From Alphaproteobacteria bacterium (GTDB taxonomy: Bacteria > Pseudomonadota > Alphaproteobacteria > Micropepsales > Micropepsaceae), in the NCBI GenBank assembly GCA_024236055.1, contig JACKLF010000003.1:372001-436000 (forward strand): a stretch of 64,000 nt of DNA, read 5' to 3'. The position numbers were made by a program, and so were the translations under genes. Shown here piece after piece: positions 1 through 9,357 of the stretch (the first letter of the stretch is position 1; the number at the start of each line of letters is the position of its first letter). The notes under the pieces are model-generated. The model did no database searches and was not told the DNA's origin. It worked only from the letters and a program-made list of their open reading frames with translations.

Positions 1-2526
1 CGAGATCATCAGGAGTTCGCCCATGCTGGCGGTGCCCGGATGCACGCTCAGCCACAGCGTGCCGAAGCCCGATGCCGTGGTGGTGGCGCTGAAGATCACC
101 GCGCGCGTCAGGCTGGAGGCCAGGAAACATTGCTGGCCGTGCCGCCAGGCAACCACGAAATAGATGTTGAAGGCCACCCCGATGCCCAGAAGCAGCGGCA
201 GGGCAATGACATTGGCGAAGTTCAGCTTCAGTCCGATCACCACGCAGGTCGCCAGGGTCAGAAGCCCCGCCAGCACCAGTGGCGCCAGCGTCACCATGAC
301 CTCGTGCACGCTGCGCAGCACCGCCGCCAGCAGGATGATGATGGCGATGAAGGACAGCACGCCTGCCTCGGTGAAGGCGCCCACGATGGTCTTGCCGGAT
401 TCGCGGATCGAGATGGGGGCGCCCGTCGCCTGGGGCGCCACCGACAGGACCTGATTGGAGAAGGCGGCCAGTGCGGCCGGATCGTTGCTGGTGTCCTTGG
501 GGAAGACCTGGATGCGGGCGGTGCCGTCGGGCGCCACCCAGTCCTCGCGCAGCTCCTTGGGCATGGTCTGGATGGTGATGGGCTGGGCCTTCAGCGAATC
601 CGAAACCTGGGTCAGCATGGTTTTCAGGCCCGGCACCAGCGCGGCGCGCGCCCGCGCCAGCGCGTCGGGGCCCGCCTTGACCACCGCGTCCAGCGCATCG
701 GCCAGGCGGCGCGCATTGCGGGCCGGTTCGTCCTGGGCGTTTCCGGCGGCGGCGCGCAGCTTGGCGGCGGTGGCCGTCATCGCGGCCATGTCTTCTGCCG
801 GGCTGGGGTCGGGGGCGATATCGAAGGGATTGACCGTGGCGTCCAGCAGGTTGTTGGCATCCGCGATCAGCGCCAGCTTTTCGGTCTGGTCGTCGGGCAC
901 GAAGCTGGACAGGGTGATGACCTGCGAGACCAGCGGCGCCTGGGAAATGCGCTGGGCCAGCGCATCCGCGGCGGCCAGCGAAATTGCCGGAACATCGATC
1001 GTGTTGGGCGAGGTCTGGGGATTCTTCATCAGGTCGAACAGGGTGGAAACCGACTCCACCTTGGGGCTGCGCAGGTCCAGCGGATTGGAATCGAAGCGCA
1101 CGAAGGCCATCAGCCCCAGTGAAATCACGCCCGCCACGGCCGCGACGATGATGGCGCGGCGCCGGTGGCGGTGCATGAAATCGTCCAGCGGCGCCAGCGC
1201 GGAAAAGCCGACATCCTCATATTCGCCGGGCGGGTTCAGCAGCATCAGCAGCGCCGGCAGCATGGTGATCGCCAGAAGGAAGGCCACGACCATGCCGATG
1301 CCCGCCACCATCCCCAGTTCGGCCACGCCGGTATAGGTGGTGGGCAGGAACGAGAAGAAGCCCGCCGCGGTTGCCGCCGCCGCCAGCGCCAGCGGCAGGC
1401 CCACGCCGCGCCCGGTATTGCTGAGCGCCAGCGCCAGGTCCTGCTCGCGATAACGCTCGGCGCGGTAGCGCACGGCGAACTGGATGCCGAAATCCACCCC
1501 CAGGCCGACGAACAGCGCAATGAAGGCGATGGAGATGATGTTGAACACGCCCACCGCCATCAGTCCCAGCCCCATAGTCAGGACCAGACCCACCAGCAGG
1601 GTGGCCAGGATGGCGGCGATGATGCGGATGGACTTCACCGCCAGCCACAGGGTCAGCAACACGCCGGCCATCATCGCGCCGACCATCAGCCAGACGCGGT
1701 CGGTCAGGGTGGCGAATTCCTCGTCCGACAGGGGTACCGGGCCGGTCAGGCGCACGCGCACGCCATTCTCGGTCTGGCCGTTCACGCCCAGGCCCAGCTG
1801 GGTGGCATCGGCGCGGATGACGGCGCTGGCGGCCGCGCCCGGTTCCAGTGCATCGAAATCCAGCTTCGGCTTGACGGAGATGAAGCGGCGCAGCTCCTCG
1901 GGCCGGGGCGGGGCGTTGGTGATCAGCGAACGCCAGGACAGATAGCGGGTCTGGCCTTTCGCGGCAGCCTCGAAACTGTCGGCGAAGCGCGCCATCGGCC
2001 CGTCCAGGTCCGACAGTTTGGCGTCGCCGGTCTCAAGCCCCAGAAGGGCGGTGGACAGGCTGTTCATGATCCCGCGAATGGAGGGATCGGCGGCCAGCGA
2101 GCCCAAAAAGGGCTGGGCGCGGATCAACTCCTGGGTGGTCTGGCGCACCTCGGCCAAGGGCAGGAACAGCAGACCGTTCTGGTTGAAGAAGTCGCCGCCA
2201 TCGGGCCGGCGCACTGACAGGAAATGGGCATGGTCCTGGGCCAGCGCAGCGCTCAGCCGGGCAGCGGCGGATTCGGCCAGTTCGGGCGTTTGCCCGTCGA
2301 CCACCACGGCCGTCAGGTTGGTCTGCTGCGGGAAGGCGGCGTCGAAGCGCGCCTCGCGCATGCGCCAGCCCACCTTGGCATCGATCAGCGAGGCGCTGTC
2401 GCTGTTCATGGCGAAATTGTGCTGGGTATAGACGCCAGCCGCCGCCGCAAGCAGCAGCGATGCCAGGATGACCGGCAGGTAAAACCGGCAACAGAAAGCG
2501 ACGATGCGTTGGATAAGTGCCGTCAT
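1..2526 (-). CDS. hpnN: Hopanoid transporter HpnN (RND family), 3' end outside the window
   Basis: This is an inner-membrane RND-superfamily transporter of the hopanoid-biosynthesis HpnN type, thought to carry hopanoids to the outer membrane. The visible part has 842 codons from the ATG at 2526 and the frame is still open at base 1, so only a short C-terminal piece is missing. The translation shows the RND plan: one N-terminal membrane helix (about residues 9-30), a large periplasmic loop, a block of helices (about 270-440) with GLGVDFGIQFAVRYR, a second loop, and a second helix block with LLLGIGVAFNIYFV. mlaA lies 64 bp upstream on the same strand, which fits a shared envelope-lipid operon. 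Assignment to HpnN rather than another MMPL/RND exporter rests on this similarity and on the MlaA neighbour. Confidence 0.85.
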   Translation of the reverse strand, partial: MTALIQRIVAFCCRFYLPVILASLLLAAAAGVYTQHNFAMNSDSASLIDAKVGWRMREARFDAAFPQQTNLTAVVVDGQTPELAESAAARLSAALAQDHAHFLSVRRPDGGDFFNQNGLLFLPLAEVRQTTQELIRAQPFLGSLAADPSIRGIMNSLSTALLGLETGDAKLSDLDGPMARFADSFEAAAKGQTRYLSWRSLITNAPPRPEELRRFISVKPKLDFDALEPGAAASAVIRADATQLGLGVNGQTENGVRVRLTGPVPLSDEEFATLTDRVWLMVGAMMAGVLLTLWLAVKSIRIIAAILATLLVGLVLTMGLGLMAVGVFNIISIAFIALFVGLGVDFGIQFAVRYRAERYREQDLALALSNTGRGVGLPLALAAAATAAGFFSFLPTTYTGVAELGMVAGIGMVVAFLLAITMLPALLMLLNPPGEYEDVGFSALAPLDDFMHRHRRRAIIVAAVAGVISLGLMAFVRFDSNPLDLRSPKVESVSTLFDLMKNPQTSPNTIDVPAISLAAADALAQRISQAPLVSQVITLSSFVPDDQTEKLALIADANNLLDATVNPFDIAPDPSPAEDMAAMTATAAKLRAAAGNAQDEPARNARRLADALDAVVKAGPDALARARAALVPGLKTMLTQVSDSLKAQPITIQTMPKELREDWVAPDGTARIQVFPKDTSNDPAALAAFSNQVLSVAPQATGAPISIRESGKTIVGAFTEAGVLSFIAIIILLAAVLRSVHEVMVTLAPLVLAGLLTLATCVVIGLKLNFANVIALPLLLGIGVAFNIYFVVAWRHGQQCFLASSLTRAVIFSATTTASGFGTLWLSVHPGTASMGELLMIS

Positions 2527-2590
2527 GCGCGTCCGTGGTTACGGGAACGCAGCGGTTTAGAGCATGTTCCGGCGCCCGATTAAAGGCTGG

Positions 2591-3337
2591 CTAGAAGTCG
2601 GGCAATTCCGCGGTCTGGACCGACTTGTCCTCGACCTGGCGGGCCCGGCGCTGCAGGTAATAGGCCCGCATGGTGGCATAGTAATCCACGCTGGCCCGCT
2701 CGATGTCGCGATAGGTCACGATATTGGCGGAGCGGTTGTCGATCGAGCCCAACGAGGAGCGCACCAGCCCCACATAATTGCGTCCCGAATAGCGGGCATA
2801 GCGCAGGGGGGTGAAGTAGCCGTCGACATAGCTGCCGGCCAGGTCGCGCACGGCGGTGGGGCCGCGGAAGGGCAGCACCAGATAGGGGCCGGGCGGCACG
2901 CCATAGACGCCCAGCGTCTCGCCGAAATCGCGATGGCTGGCGGGCATGCCCCAGTCGGTCGCGACATCGAAGATGCCGGCCAGGCCGACGGTGGTGTTGA
3001 CGATGAAGCGGCCTGCCGCGATGCCGGCATTCTCGAATTCCAGCTGCAGCACGTCGTTCACCGCCGTGACCGGCCCGCCCAGATTGTTGAGCACATTGTG
3101 GACCGTGCCGCGCACCCCGCGGGGAACCGCGCTGGTGTAGAAGCTGGCCGCGGGCAGGGCCGCGTGCCGGTCCAGCTTCTGGTTCATGTCGAAGAAGAAC
3201 CGGTTCATCGGTTCAAGCGGATCGTTCACCGTTTCGGGGTCTGTCGCGCAGCCCGCCGTGAACAGTCCCAATGCCAGTGCCAGGACGATCCTGGTCTTGC
3301 CGAACCGACCGGTCTTGCCAAGCCGAGAAGTCTTCAT
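2591..3337 (-). CDS. mlaA: MlaA/VacJ family outer-membrane lipoprotein
   Basis: This is the outer-membrane lipoprotein of the Mla system, which removes misplaced phospholipids from the outer leaflet. The chosen ATG at 3337 gives 248 residues with a lipoprotein signal ending in the lipobox LFTAGC (Cys30). A longer frame to 3400 exists but puts about 20 unlikely residues before the signal. The mature protein has the family hallmark NDPLEPMNRFFFDMN just after the Cys, followed by the membrane-embedded MlaA region with GVPPGPYLVLPFRGP. hpnN follows on the same strand. MlaA genes beside hopanoid or Mla-type transport genes are common in alphaproteobacteria. Family call firm. Confidence 0.93.
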   Translation of the reverse strand: MKTSRLGKTGRFGKTRIVLALALGLFTAGCATDPETVNDPLEPMNRFFFDMNQKLDRHAALPAASFYTSAVPRGVRGTVHNVLNNLGGPVTAVNDVLQLEFENAGIAAGRFIVNTTVGLAGIFDVATDWGMPASHRDFGETLGVYGVPPGPYLVLPFRGPTAVRDLAGSYVDGYFTPLRYARYSGRNYVGLVRSSLGSIDNRSANIVTYRDIERASVDYYATMRAYYLQRRARQVEDKSVQTAELPDF

Positions 3338-3542
3338 TGCCCCATACCCCGCCAGCCGGCTTTTGCCGGTCGTCGCGGGGCCCCACCCATTTCGGGACAT
3401 AGCTAACCACCCAAATCCCTGTTTGGGGAAGGGGGAAACGGCGCGATGTTAAGCCTGTTTGCGAATAAACTTCCCCGAACCGTACGCTTGGCCCCGGCGG
3501 GGGGATCGCCTAAACAGGGCCAGGAGCAGCTTGGGCAGGCCG

Positions 3543-3830
3543 ATGGACCATCCAGAACTTTTGCGACTGCGAAACAGCATCGACAATATCGACGCCGCCC
3601 TGATCCACATGCTGGCCGAGCGGTTCCGCTGCACCCAGGCGGTTGGCGAGTTCAAGGCCACCCATGCGCTGCCCCCCGCCGATCCGGCGCGCGAGGCCGC
3701 CCAGATCGCCCGGCTGCGCCGCCTGGCCGAGGATGCGCGGCTGGACCCCGACTTCGCCGAGAAATTCCTGAACTTCATCGTGACCGAGGTCATCCGCCAC
3801 CATGAGGCGATTGCAAAGGCGCGCGGCTAG
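3543..3830 (+). CDS. Chorismate mutase, AroQ type
   Basis: This 95-residue, all-helical protein is of the monofunctional AroQ chorismate mutase class. It converts chorismate to prephenate, the branch to phenylalanine and tyrosine. The N-terminal helix carries LRNSIDNIDAALIHMLAERF, the usual pattern with an active-site Arg near residue 10. VGEFKATH follows with the conserved Lys, and a C-terminal helix (NFIVTEVIRHHEAI) closes the bundle. The start at 3543 (ATG) matches the family length. The frame is open further upstream to 3459, but that extension is low-complexity and unlike the family. The gene is divergent from mlaA and is followed by a YCII gene 40 bp downstream, probably co-transcribed. 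Confidence 0.88.
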   Translation: MDHPELLRLRNSIDNIDAALIHMLAERFRCTQAVGEFKATHALPPADPAREAAQIARLRRLAEDARLDPDFAEKFLNFIVTEVIRHHEAIAKARG

Positions 3831-3870
3831 GTTTTTTTCGGCCATCCGGTCCCCGGCAGGAGCATCGACA

Positions 3871-4209
3871 ATGAAGAATTTTCTGGGTGTCTATATGGGC
3901 CGGGAAACGCCGGTCAGCGAGCGACCAGACAATGCCACGATCGCGCGGGGCATGGCCGCCTGGCACAAATGGATGGCCGACAATGCCGACAGCGTGGTGG
4001 TAGCGGGCGGGCCCCTGGGCAAGACCAAGCGCATCGGCGCCGACGGCATTTCCGATATCCGCAACCGGATGGCGGGGTTCATCATCGTGAAAGCCGAAAG
4101 CCATGAAGCTGCGGCCAGGCTGTTCGAAGGACATCCTCACTTCTCCATCTTCCCCGGCGACAGCGTCGAGGTGATGGAGTGCCTGCCGGTGCCCAACGCC
4201 CCGGCCTGA
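3871..4209 (+). CDS. YCII-related domain protein
   Basis: This 112-residue protein resembles the YciI family of small ferredoxin-fold proteins, whose general function is unknown. It begins MKNFLGVYMG and ends with SVEVMECLPV, with the family-typical section SHEAAARLFEGHPHF in between. The ATG at 3871 gives normal family length. An upstream ATG at 3802 would overlap the chorismate mutase gene and adds a basic tail with no family match. It is the last gene before a strong intrinsic terminator (4213-4244). A role in small-molecule binding or turnover is only inferred from the fold. Confidence 0.75.
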   Translation: MKNFLGVYMGRETPVSERPDNATIARGMAAWHKWMADNADSVVVAGGPLGKTKRIGADGISDIRNRMAGFIIVKAESHEAAARLFEGHPHFSIFPGDSVEVMECLPVPNAPA

Positions 4210-4212
4210 ATG

Positions 4213-4244
4213 AAAAAGGCGCCCCATATGAGGCGCCTTTTTTT
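4213..4244 (+). terminator. Intrinsic terminator after the YCII gene
   Basis: A GGCGCC stem (4218-4223 with 4232-4237) is flanked by an A run (4213-4217) and a seven-base T run (4238-4244). The A run can also pair with the T run, so the structure could act in both directions. It begins just after the YCII stop codon. Confidence 0.85.
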
Positions 4245-4266
4245 ATCTTTCAGGTTCTGAGGCCCG

Positions 4267-4355
4267 CCTCCCCCTTTGGCGCGCAGCGCCCCAAAAGGGG
4301 GAGATGTCGCAGCGATGGGTCTGCCTTCAGGCAGACCGAGCTGCGACAGAGGGGG
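4267..4355 (+). repeat. Two-hairpin REP-like repeat, copy 1
   Basis: Hairpin one (4268-4303) pairs CTCCCCCTTT with AAAAGGGGGAG around an inner GGCGC/GCGCC stem. Hairpin two (4305-4348) has an outer stem TGTCGCAGC/GCTGCGACA and an inner stem GGTCTGCC/GGCAGACC with a TTCA loop. The repeat ends exactly at the serA stop codon (TTA, 4356-4358). Related copies lie at 18591-18669 (inverted) and 43501-43585. Confidence 0.85.
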
Positions 4356-5945
4356 TTAGAAAACCAAAGTCTTGGCGTGCTTGACCACCGGCAGCTTGGC
4401 GACGGCGGCGATCACCGCGTCGGGCACCGGCCCGTCGACTTCCACCAGGCAGATCGCATCCTGGCCCGGCTCGCTGCGGCCCAGGTTGAAGTTGGCGATA
4501 TTGACCCCGGCATCGCCCAGCATGGTGCCCAGCTTGCCGATGAAGCCCGGCTTGTCCTCGTTGACGATGTAGAACATGTGCGGCGCGAACTCGGACTCCA
4601 TGGGGATGTCCTTGATCTGGATCAGGCGCGGACGGCCGTTGGCCACCGTGCCGGCGACGCGGCGGGTGGATTCGGCGCCACTGGCGTCGGTCATGGTGAC
4701 GACCAGCTTGATGAAGCCCTCATAGATGCCTTCGGCATCGCGGCGGGTCTCGCTGATCTTGATGCCGCGATCCTTGGCCACGACCGGCGCGTTGACCATG
4801 TTGACCTCGCTGAGCATGGGACGCAGCAGGCCCGACAGCGCCGCCTGGGTCAAAGCGCGGGTGTTGAGCGCCGAGGGCGTGCCCTCATACAGGATCTCCA
4901 CCGCGGTCAGGCTGGTGCCGGTGAGCTGGCCGGCGAACCCGCCCAGCTTTTCGGCCAGGTCGATCCAGGGCTTCACCTGCGCGGCCTCGGCCGCCGAGAT
5001 TGAGGGCATGTTCAGCGCGTTGGTGACCGCGCCGGTCAGCAGGTAGTCGCTGATCTGTTCGGCGACCTGCAGGGCGACATTCTCCTGCGCCTCGTTGGTG
5101 GACGCGCCCAGATGCGGGGTGCAGATCACCTTGTCGGAGCCGAACAGGACATTTTCCTTGGCCGGTTCGGTTTCGAACACGTCCAGGGCGGCGCCGGCGA
5201 CATGGCCGTTGTCGATCGCCGCGCGCAGGGCGGCTTCGTCGATCAGCCCGCCGCGCGCGCAGTTGACGATCCGCACGCCCTTCTTGGTCTTGGCGATGGC
5301 GTCGGCCGACAGGATGTTCTTGGTCTCGGCGGTCTTGGGCACATGCAGGGTGATGAAGTCGGCGCGGGCCAGAAGGTCGTTCAGCTCGACCTTTTCCACG
5401 CCCAGCTCCACCGCGCGTTCCGGCGACAGATAGGGGTCGAAGGCGATGACGCGCATCTTCAGGCCCTGGGCCCGGTTGGCGACGATGGAGCCGATATTGC
5501 CGGCCCCGATCAGGCCCAGCACCTTGCCGGTGATTTCCACGCCCATGAAGCGGTTCTTTTCCCACTTGCCGGCCTGGGTGGAGGTGTTGGCGGCGGGAAT
5601 TTCGCGCGCCAGCGCCAGCATCAGCGAAATGGCATGCTCGGCGGTGGTGATGGAATTGCCGAAGGGCGTGTTCATCACGATCACGCCCGCGGCGGTGGCG
5701 GCGGGAATATCGACATTGTCGACGCCGATGCCGGCGCGGCCCACGACCTTCAGCTTCTTGGCGGCCTTCAGCACATCGGCGGTGACCTTGGTGGCCGAGC
5801 GGATGGCGATGCCGTCATACTGATCGACGCAGGCGATCAGCTCTTCCTTGGTCATGCCGGGCTTGTTGTCGACCTCAAGGCCGCGCTCCTGGAAGATGGC
5901 GACGGCGGCGGGCGACAGTTTGTCTGCGATAAGGACTTTGGGCAT
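4356..5945 (-). CDS. serA: D-3-phosphoglycerate dehydrogenase
   Basis: SerA oxidises 3-phosphoglycerate with NAD, the first step of serine synthesis. The protein has 529 residues, the long form with an intervening domain and a C-terminal ACT domain. Residues about 1-310 hold the catalytic and Rossmann domains, with LGLIGAGNIGS for NAD binding, CARGGLID with the substrate Arg, and CTPHLGAST with the catalytic His. The ACT domain begins at about residue 455 (FYIVNEDKPGFIG) and probably senses serine. serC lies 78 bp upstream on the same strand, so the pathway genes form a serC-serA operon, with a GC hairpin in the gap (5982-6008) that may set relative expression. Confidence 0.97.
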   Translation of the reverse strand: MPKVLIADKLSPAAVAIFQERGLEVDNKPGMTKEELIACVDQYDGIAIRSATKVTADVLKAAKKLKVVGRAGIGVDNVDIPAATAAGVIVMNTPFGNSITTAEHAISLMLALAREIPAANTSTQAGKWEKNRFMGVEITGKVLGLIGAGNIGSIVANRAQGLKMRVIAFDPYLSPERAVELGVEKVELNDLLARADFITLHVPKTAETKNILSADAIAKTKKGVRIVNCARGGLIDEAALRAAIDNGHVAGAALDVFETEPAKENVLFGSDKVICTPHLGASTNEAQENVALQVAEQISDYLLTGAVTNALNMPSISAAEAAQVKPWIDLAEKLGGFAGQLTGTSLTAVEILYEGTPSALNTRALTQAALSGLLRPMLSEVNMVNAPVVAKDRGIKISETRRDAEGIYEGFIKLVVTMTDASGAESTRRVAGTVANGRPRLIQIKDIPMESEFAPHMFYIVNEDKPGFIGKLGTMLGDAGVNIANFNLGRSEPGQDAICLVEVDGPVPDAVIAAVAKLPVVKHAKTLVF

Positions 5946-5981
5946 GGAACGTCTCCATGAAAATGGTGGGGGAGGGGAAAG

Positions 5982-6008
5982 TCCCGCGCGCTTTTGGGGC
6001 GCGCGGGA
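5982..6008 (-). repeat. GC-rich hairpin in the serC-serA gap
   Basis: A perfect 10-bp stem (TCCCGCGCGC, 5982-5991, with 5999-6008) closes a seven-base loop. It lies 15 bp beyond the serC stop codon. No T run follows on the transcribed strand, so full termination is unlikely; attenuation or mRNA processing is possible. A near-identical hairpin lies after rpoH at 8242-8267. Confidence 0.7.
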
Positions 6009-6023
6009 GAATAGGCGGGATGC

Positions 6024-7178
<1,155 letters not shown>

Positions 7179-7185
7179 CGCGGTT

Positions 7186-7257
7186 CATTCCTTCCAGAAT
7201 GATAGCACCTCGTTGGGGAGGCGTGGCCCGCCGCCCGTATAGGCGCGCAGCCGGGCC
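7186..7257 (-). ncRNA. serC leader-type regulatory RNA
   Basis: Three helices are readable on the minus strand upstream of serC. GGCCCG/CGGGCC (7225-7230 with 7252-7257) forms the first, and CACCTC/GAGGCG (7206-7211 with 7218-7223) the second. The last is CATTC/GAATG (7186-7190 with 7197-7201), whose loop contains the GGAAGG ribosome-binding site. A serC leader motif upstream of serC-serA in alphaproteobacteria, with its last stem overlapping the ribosome-binding site, is established knowledge. Position and shape match here. The ligand is not evident. Confidence 0.75.
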
Positions 7258-7334
7258 CGCGTCAACAGCGGCGATGATGAATTCGGCGTGACGAACAGGA
7301 ACTTTTCGTGAAGACGCCGGAATTAAAGCCTTGG

Positions 7335-8171
7335 TCAGATGGTGATTTCGCCGGTCAGGTACAGCGCGCAGCGTCCTTCGATGACGGTGCGGTCCCCTGC
7401 ATCGGTGCAGACCAGGTCGCCGCCCCGCGCCGAGGCCTGGCGCGCCAGCAGCGTCTTCTTGCCCAGCCGTTTCGCCCAGAAGGGCGTCAGCGCGCAATGC
7501 GCCGATCCGGTCACCGGGTCTTCGGGCACGCCGTAATAGGGCGCGAAGAATCGGGACACCATGTCATAAGGCTCGCCGCCACCCGGCGATGTCGCCAGCA
7601 ACGATCCGGCCTCAACCAGCATCAGGATATCCTTCAGGTCCGGTGCGGGGGCCAAGGCCCGGACCGCGTCGGGCGTGGGCCACACCGCGATCAGGGCGCG
7701 CGCACCCGCGCCGCCGCGCGCGCTGATGTGCAGTTCTGCCGGTGCATCGGCCTTCAGACTGGCGCCCAGCGCGCGCATGAAGCCCAGCGGCGGGTCGAAG
7801 GCTTCCGATGGTGCGGAGGGCAGCGACATGACCAGCCGGTCTTCTTCGCCGCGCGCCACTTTCAGTTCGCCGGACCGGGTCATGAAGCGCACGTCGGTCA
7901 GCGACGGGTCGATCTGGTTGAACAGGGTCCAGGCGCTGGCCAGGGTGGCATGGCCGCACAGATCGACCTCGCGGTTCGGCGCGAACCAGCGCAGGTCGTA
8001 GGCGCCGTCACCCGTTTTCACGAAGAAGGCCGTTTCGGCGACATTGTTCTCGGCGGCGATGGCCTGCATCACGCCCGCGTCCAGCCAGCTTTCCAGCGGC
8101 ACGATGGCGGCGGGATTGCCCTCAAGCGGACGGCTGGCAAAGGCATCCACCTGCCAGATTTTCAGTGTCAT
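7335..8171 (-). CDS. PhzF family isomerase/epimerase-like protein
   Basis: This 278-residue protein has the duplicated fold of the PhzF/diaminopimelate-epimerase superfamily. The N-terminus (LKIWQVDAFASRPLEGNPAAIV) and the catalytic-Glu region AAENNVAETAFFV are typical. PNREVDLCGHATLA and the second-half GVPEDPVTGSAHCAL complete the signature. The true substrate of most PhzF homologues is unknown, and no phenazine genes are nearby. The ATG at 8171 directly precedes the conserved TLKIWQVDAF; the frame extends to 8228, but that extension is poorly conserved in appearance. It lies downstream of rpoH on the same strand, separated by a GC hairpin. Confidence 0.88.
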   Translation of the reverse strand: MTLKIWQVDAFASRPLEGNPAAIVPLESWLDAGVMQAIAAENNVAETAFFVKTGDGAYDLRWFAPNREVDLCGHATLASAWTLFNQIDPSLTDVRFMTRSGELKVARGEEDRLVMSLPSAPSEAFDPPLGFMRALGASLKADAPAELHISARGGAGARALIAVWPTPDAVRALAPAPDLKDILMLVEAGSLLATSPGGGEPYDMVSRFFAPYYGVPEDPVTGSAHCALTPFWAKRLGKKTLLARQASARGGDLVCTDAGDRTVIEGRCALYLTGEITI

Positions 8172-8241
8172 GAAGCCCCTCCCATTTTGCCCAAGCCTAG
8201 CGCCTTTGCGGGCGGCGAGGACAGCCATTGGCGCATGCCAC

Positions 8242-8267
8242 CCCCGCGCGTTTTTGGGCGCGCGGGG
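8242..8267 (-). repeat. GC-rich hairpin between rpoH and the phzF-like gene
   Basis: CCCCGCGCG (8242-8250) pairs perfectly with CGCGCGGGG (8259-8267) around a TTTTTGGG loop. It shares stem and loop sequence with the hairpin at 5982-6008. It lies 44 bp beyond the rpoH stop codon and may end or protect the rpoH message. Confidence 0.65.
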
Positions 8268-8311
8268 CAGGGAAGACTTGAGAAAAGGGCGTTTTCAGGC
8301 CGGGGCGGCCA

Positions 8312-9205
8312 TCATGCCGGAGCAGAAAGCGCGGCGGGCCGCTTGTTCATCGCCGCCTTCATCGACTCCTGCAGCTTTTCGAAGGCGCGCACCTCGATCT
8401 GGCGCACGCGCTCGCGGGAGACGCCGTATTTCTGCGACAGCTCCTCCAGCGTGGAGGGTGATTCCTGCAGCCGCCGGGCCTGGATGATGTCGCGCTCGCG
8501 CTCGTTCAGCGTATCCAGCGCCGCGACCAGCAGTTCATGCCGGTCGCCCATCTCCTCGCGCTCGGCCAGGCGGGTTTCCTGGTCGGCGGTGTCGTCCGCC
8601 AGCCAGTCCTGCCATTCGCTTTCGGAGTCCGAGCGCAGCGGCGCGTTCAGCGAGGCATCCTGCCCCGACAGCCGCCGGTTCATCTCGGTGACTTCGGTTT
8701 CGCTCACGCCAAGCTGGTCGGCCAGCTTTTCGGTGTGTTCGGGCGTCAGGTCGCCTTCCTCGATCGCGCCGATGTTGGACTTGGCCTTGCGCAGGTTGAA
8801 GAACAGCTTCTTCTGCGCCGCCGTGGTGCCCATCTTCACCATCGACCAGCTGCGCAGGACATATTCCTGGATCGAGGCGCGGATCCACCACATGGCATAG
8901 GTCGCCAGGCGGAAGCCCTTGTCGGGATCGAAGCGCTTGACCGCCTGCATCAGCCCGACATTGCCTTCGGACACGATCTCGGAAACGGGAAGGCCATAGC
9001 CGCGATAGCCCATGGCGATCTTGGCCACCAGGCGCAGATGGCTGGTGACCAGCTTGCGCGCGGCTTCGGGGTCCTCATGTTCCTGCCAGGCCTTGGCGTA
9101 CATGTATTCGTCTTCGGGGGTCAGAAGCGGAAACTTCCGGATCTCCGTCAGATAGCGCGACAGACCCGCTTCCCCGGACAGGGTGGGCAATCCACGGCTG
9201 CTCAT
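8312..9205 (-). CDS. rpoH: RNA polymerase sigma-32 (heat shock) factor
   Basis: RpoH directs RNA polymerase to heat-shock promoters. The protein has 297 residues and full sigma-70-family structure. Region 2 includes HLRLVAKIAMGYRGYGLP and FRLATYAMWWIRASIQEY. The diagnostic RpoH box, QKKLFFNLR, is present. Region 4 is an HTH reading LEELSQKYGVSRERVRQIE. The start at 9205 (MSSRGLPTL) matches family length. Upstream on the same strand is rluD with a 152-bp gap that contains a CTTGAAA element (9305-9312), a possible heat-shock or vegetative -35. Confidence 0.96.
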   Translation of the reverse strand: MSSRGLPTLSGEAGLSRYLTEIRKFPLLTPEDEYMYAKAWQEHEDPEAARKLVTSHLRLVAKIAMGYRGYGLPVSEIVSEGNVGLMQAVKRFDPDKGFRLATYAMWWIRASIQEYVLRSWSMVKMGTTAAQKKLFFNLRKAKSNIGAIEEGDLTPEHTEKLADQLGVSETEVTEMNRRLSGQDASLNAPLRSDSESEWQDWLADDTADQETRLAEREEMGDRHELLVAALDTLNERERDIIQARRLQESPSTLEELSQKYGVSRERVRQIEVRAFEKLQESMKAAMNKRPAALSAPA

Positions 9206-9284
9206 TACGACCCCCTTGCTCGTCCAGGTCCAAACCAGAAATGCGGTACCTCACGGTAACGCCCAGACCCCCGGACAGCTCAAG

Positions 9285-9312
9285 AGATAAGCCAGCTTAT
9301 GATCTTTTCAAG
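9285..9312 (-). promoter_or_regulatory. Candidate rpoH promoter
   Basis: On the minus strand, CTTGAAAA (plus 9305-9312) is followed after about 15 bp by TTATCT (plus 9285-9290). The first block matches the sigma-32 -35 consensus CTTGAAA; the second block is closer to a vegetative -10 than to the sigma-32 -10. The sigma class is therefore uncertain. Confidence 0.4.
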
Positions 9313-9357
9313 ATTGGGCCGTCCGCATTGCGGAACGATTTTGGAGGTGCTGCGTTT

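Noticed and set aside
40..2217. Two long plus-strand ORFs (40-1122 and 1165-2217)
   Set aside because: They are antisense to hpnN. They are rich in Gln, His, Gly and Arg and show no family motifs, as expected from the complement of GC-rich coding DNA.
3917..3928. GCGAGCGACCAG resembling the end of the start-duplicating core
   Set aside because: It lies inside the YCII coding sequence in a frame that encodes conserved residues, matches only 12 bases, and no start duplication is nearby.
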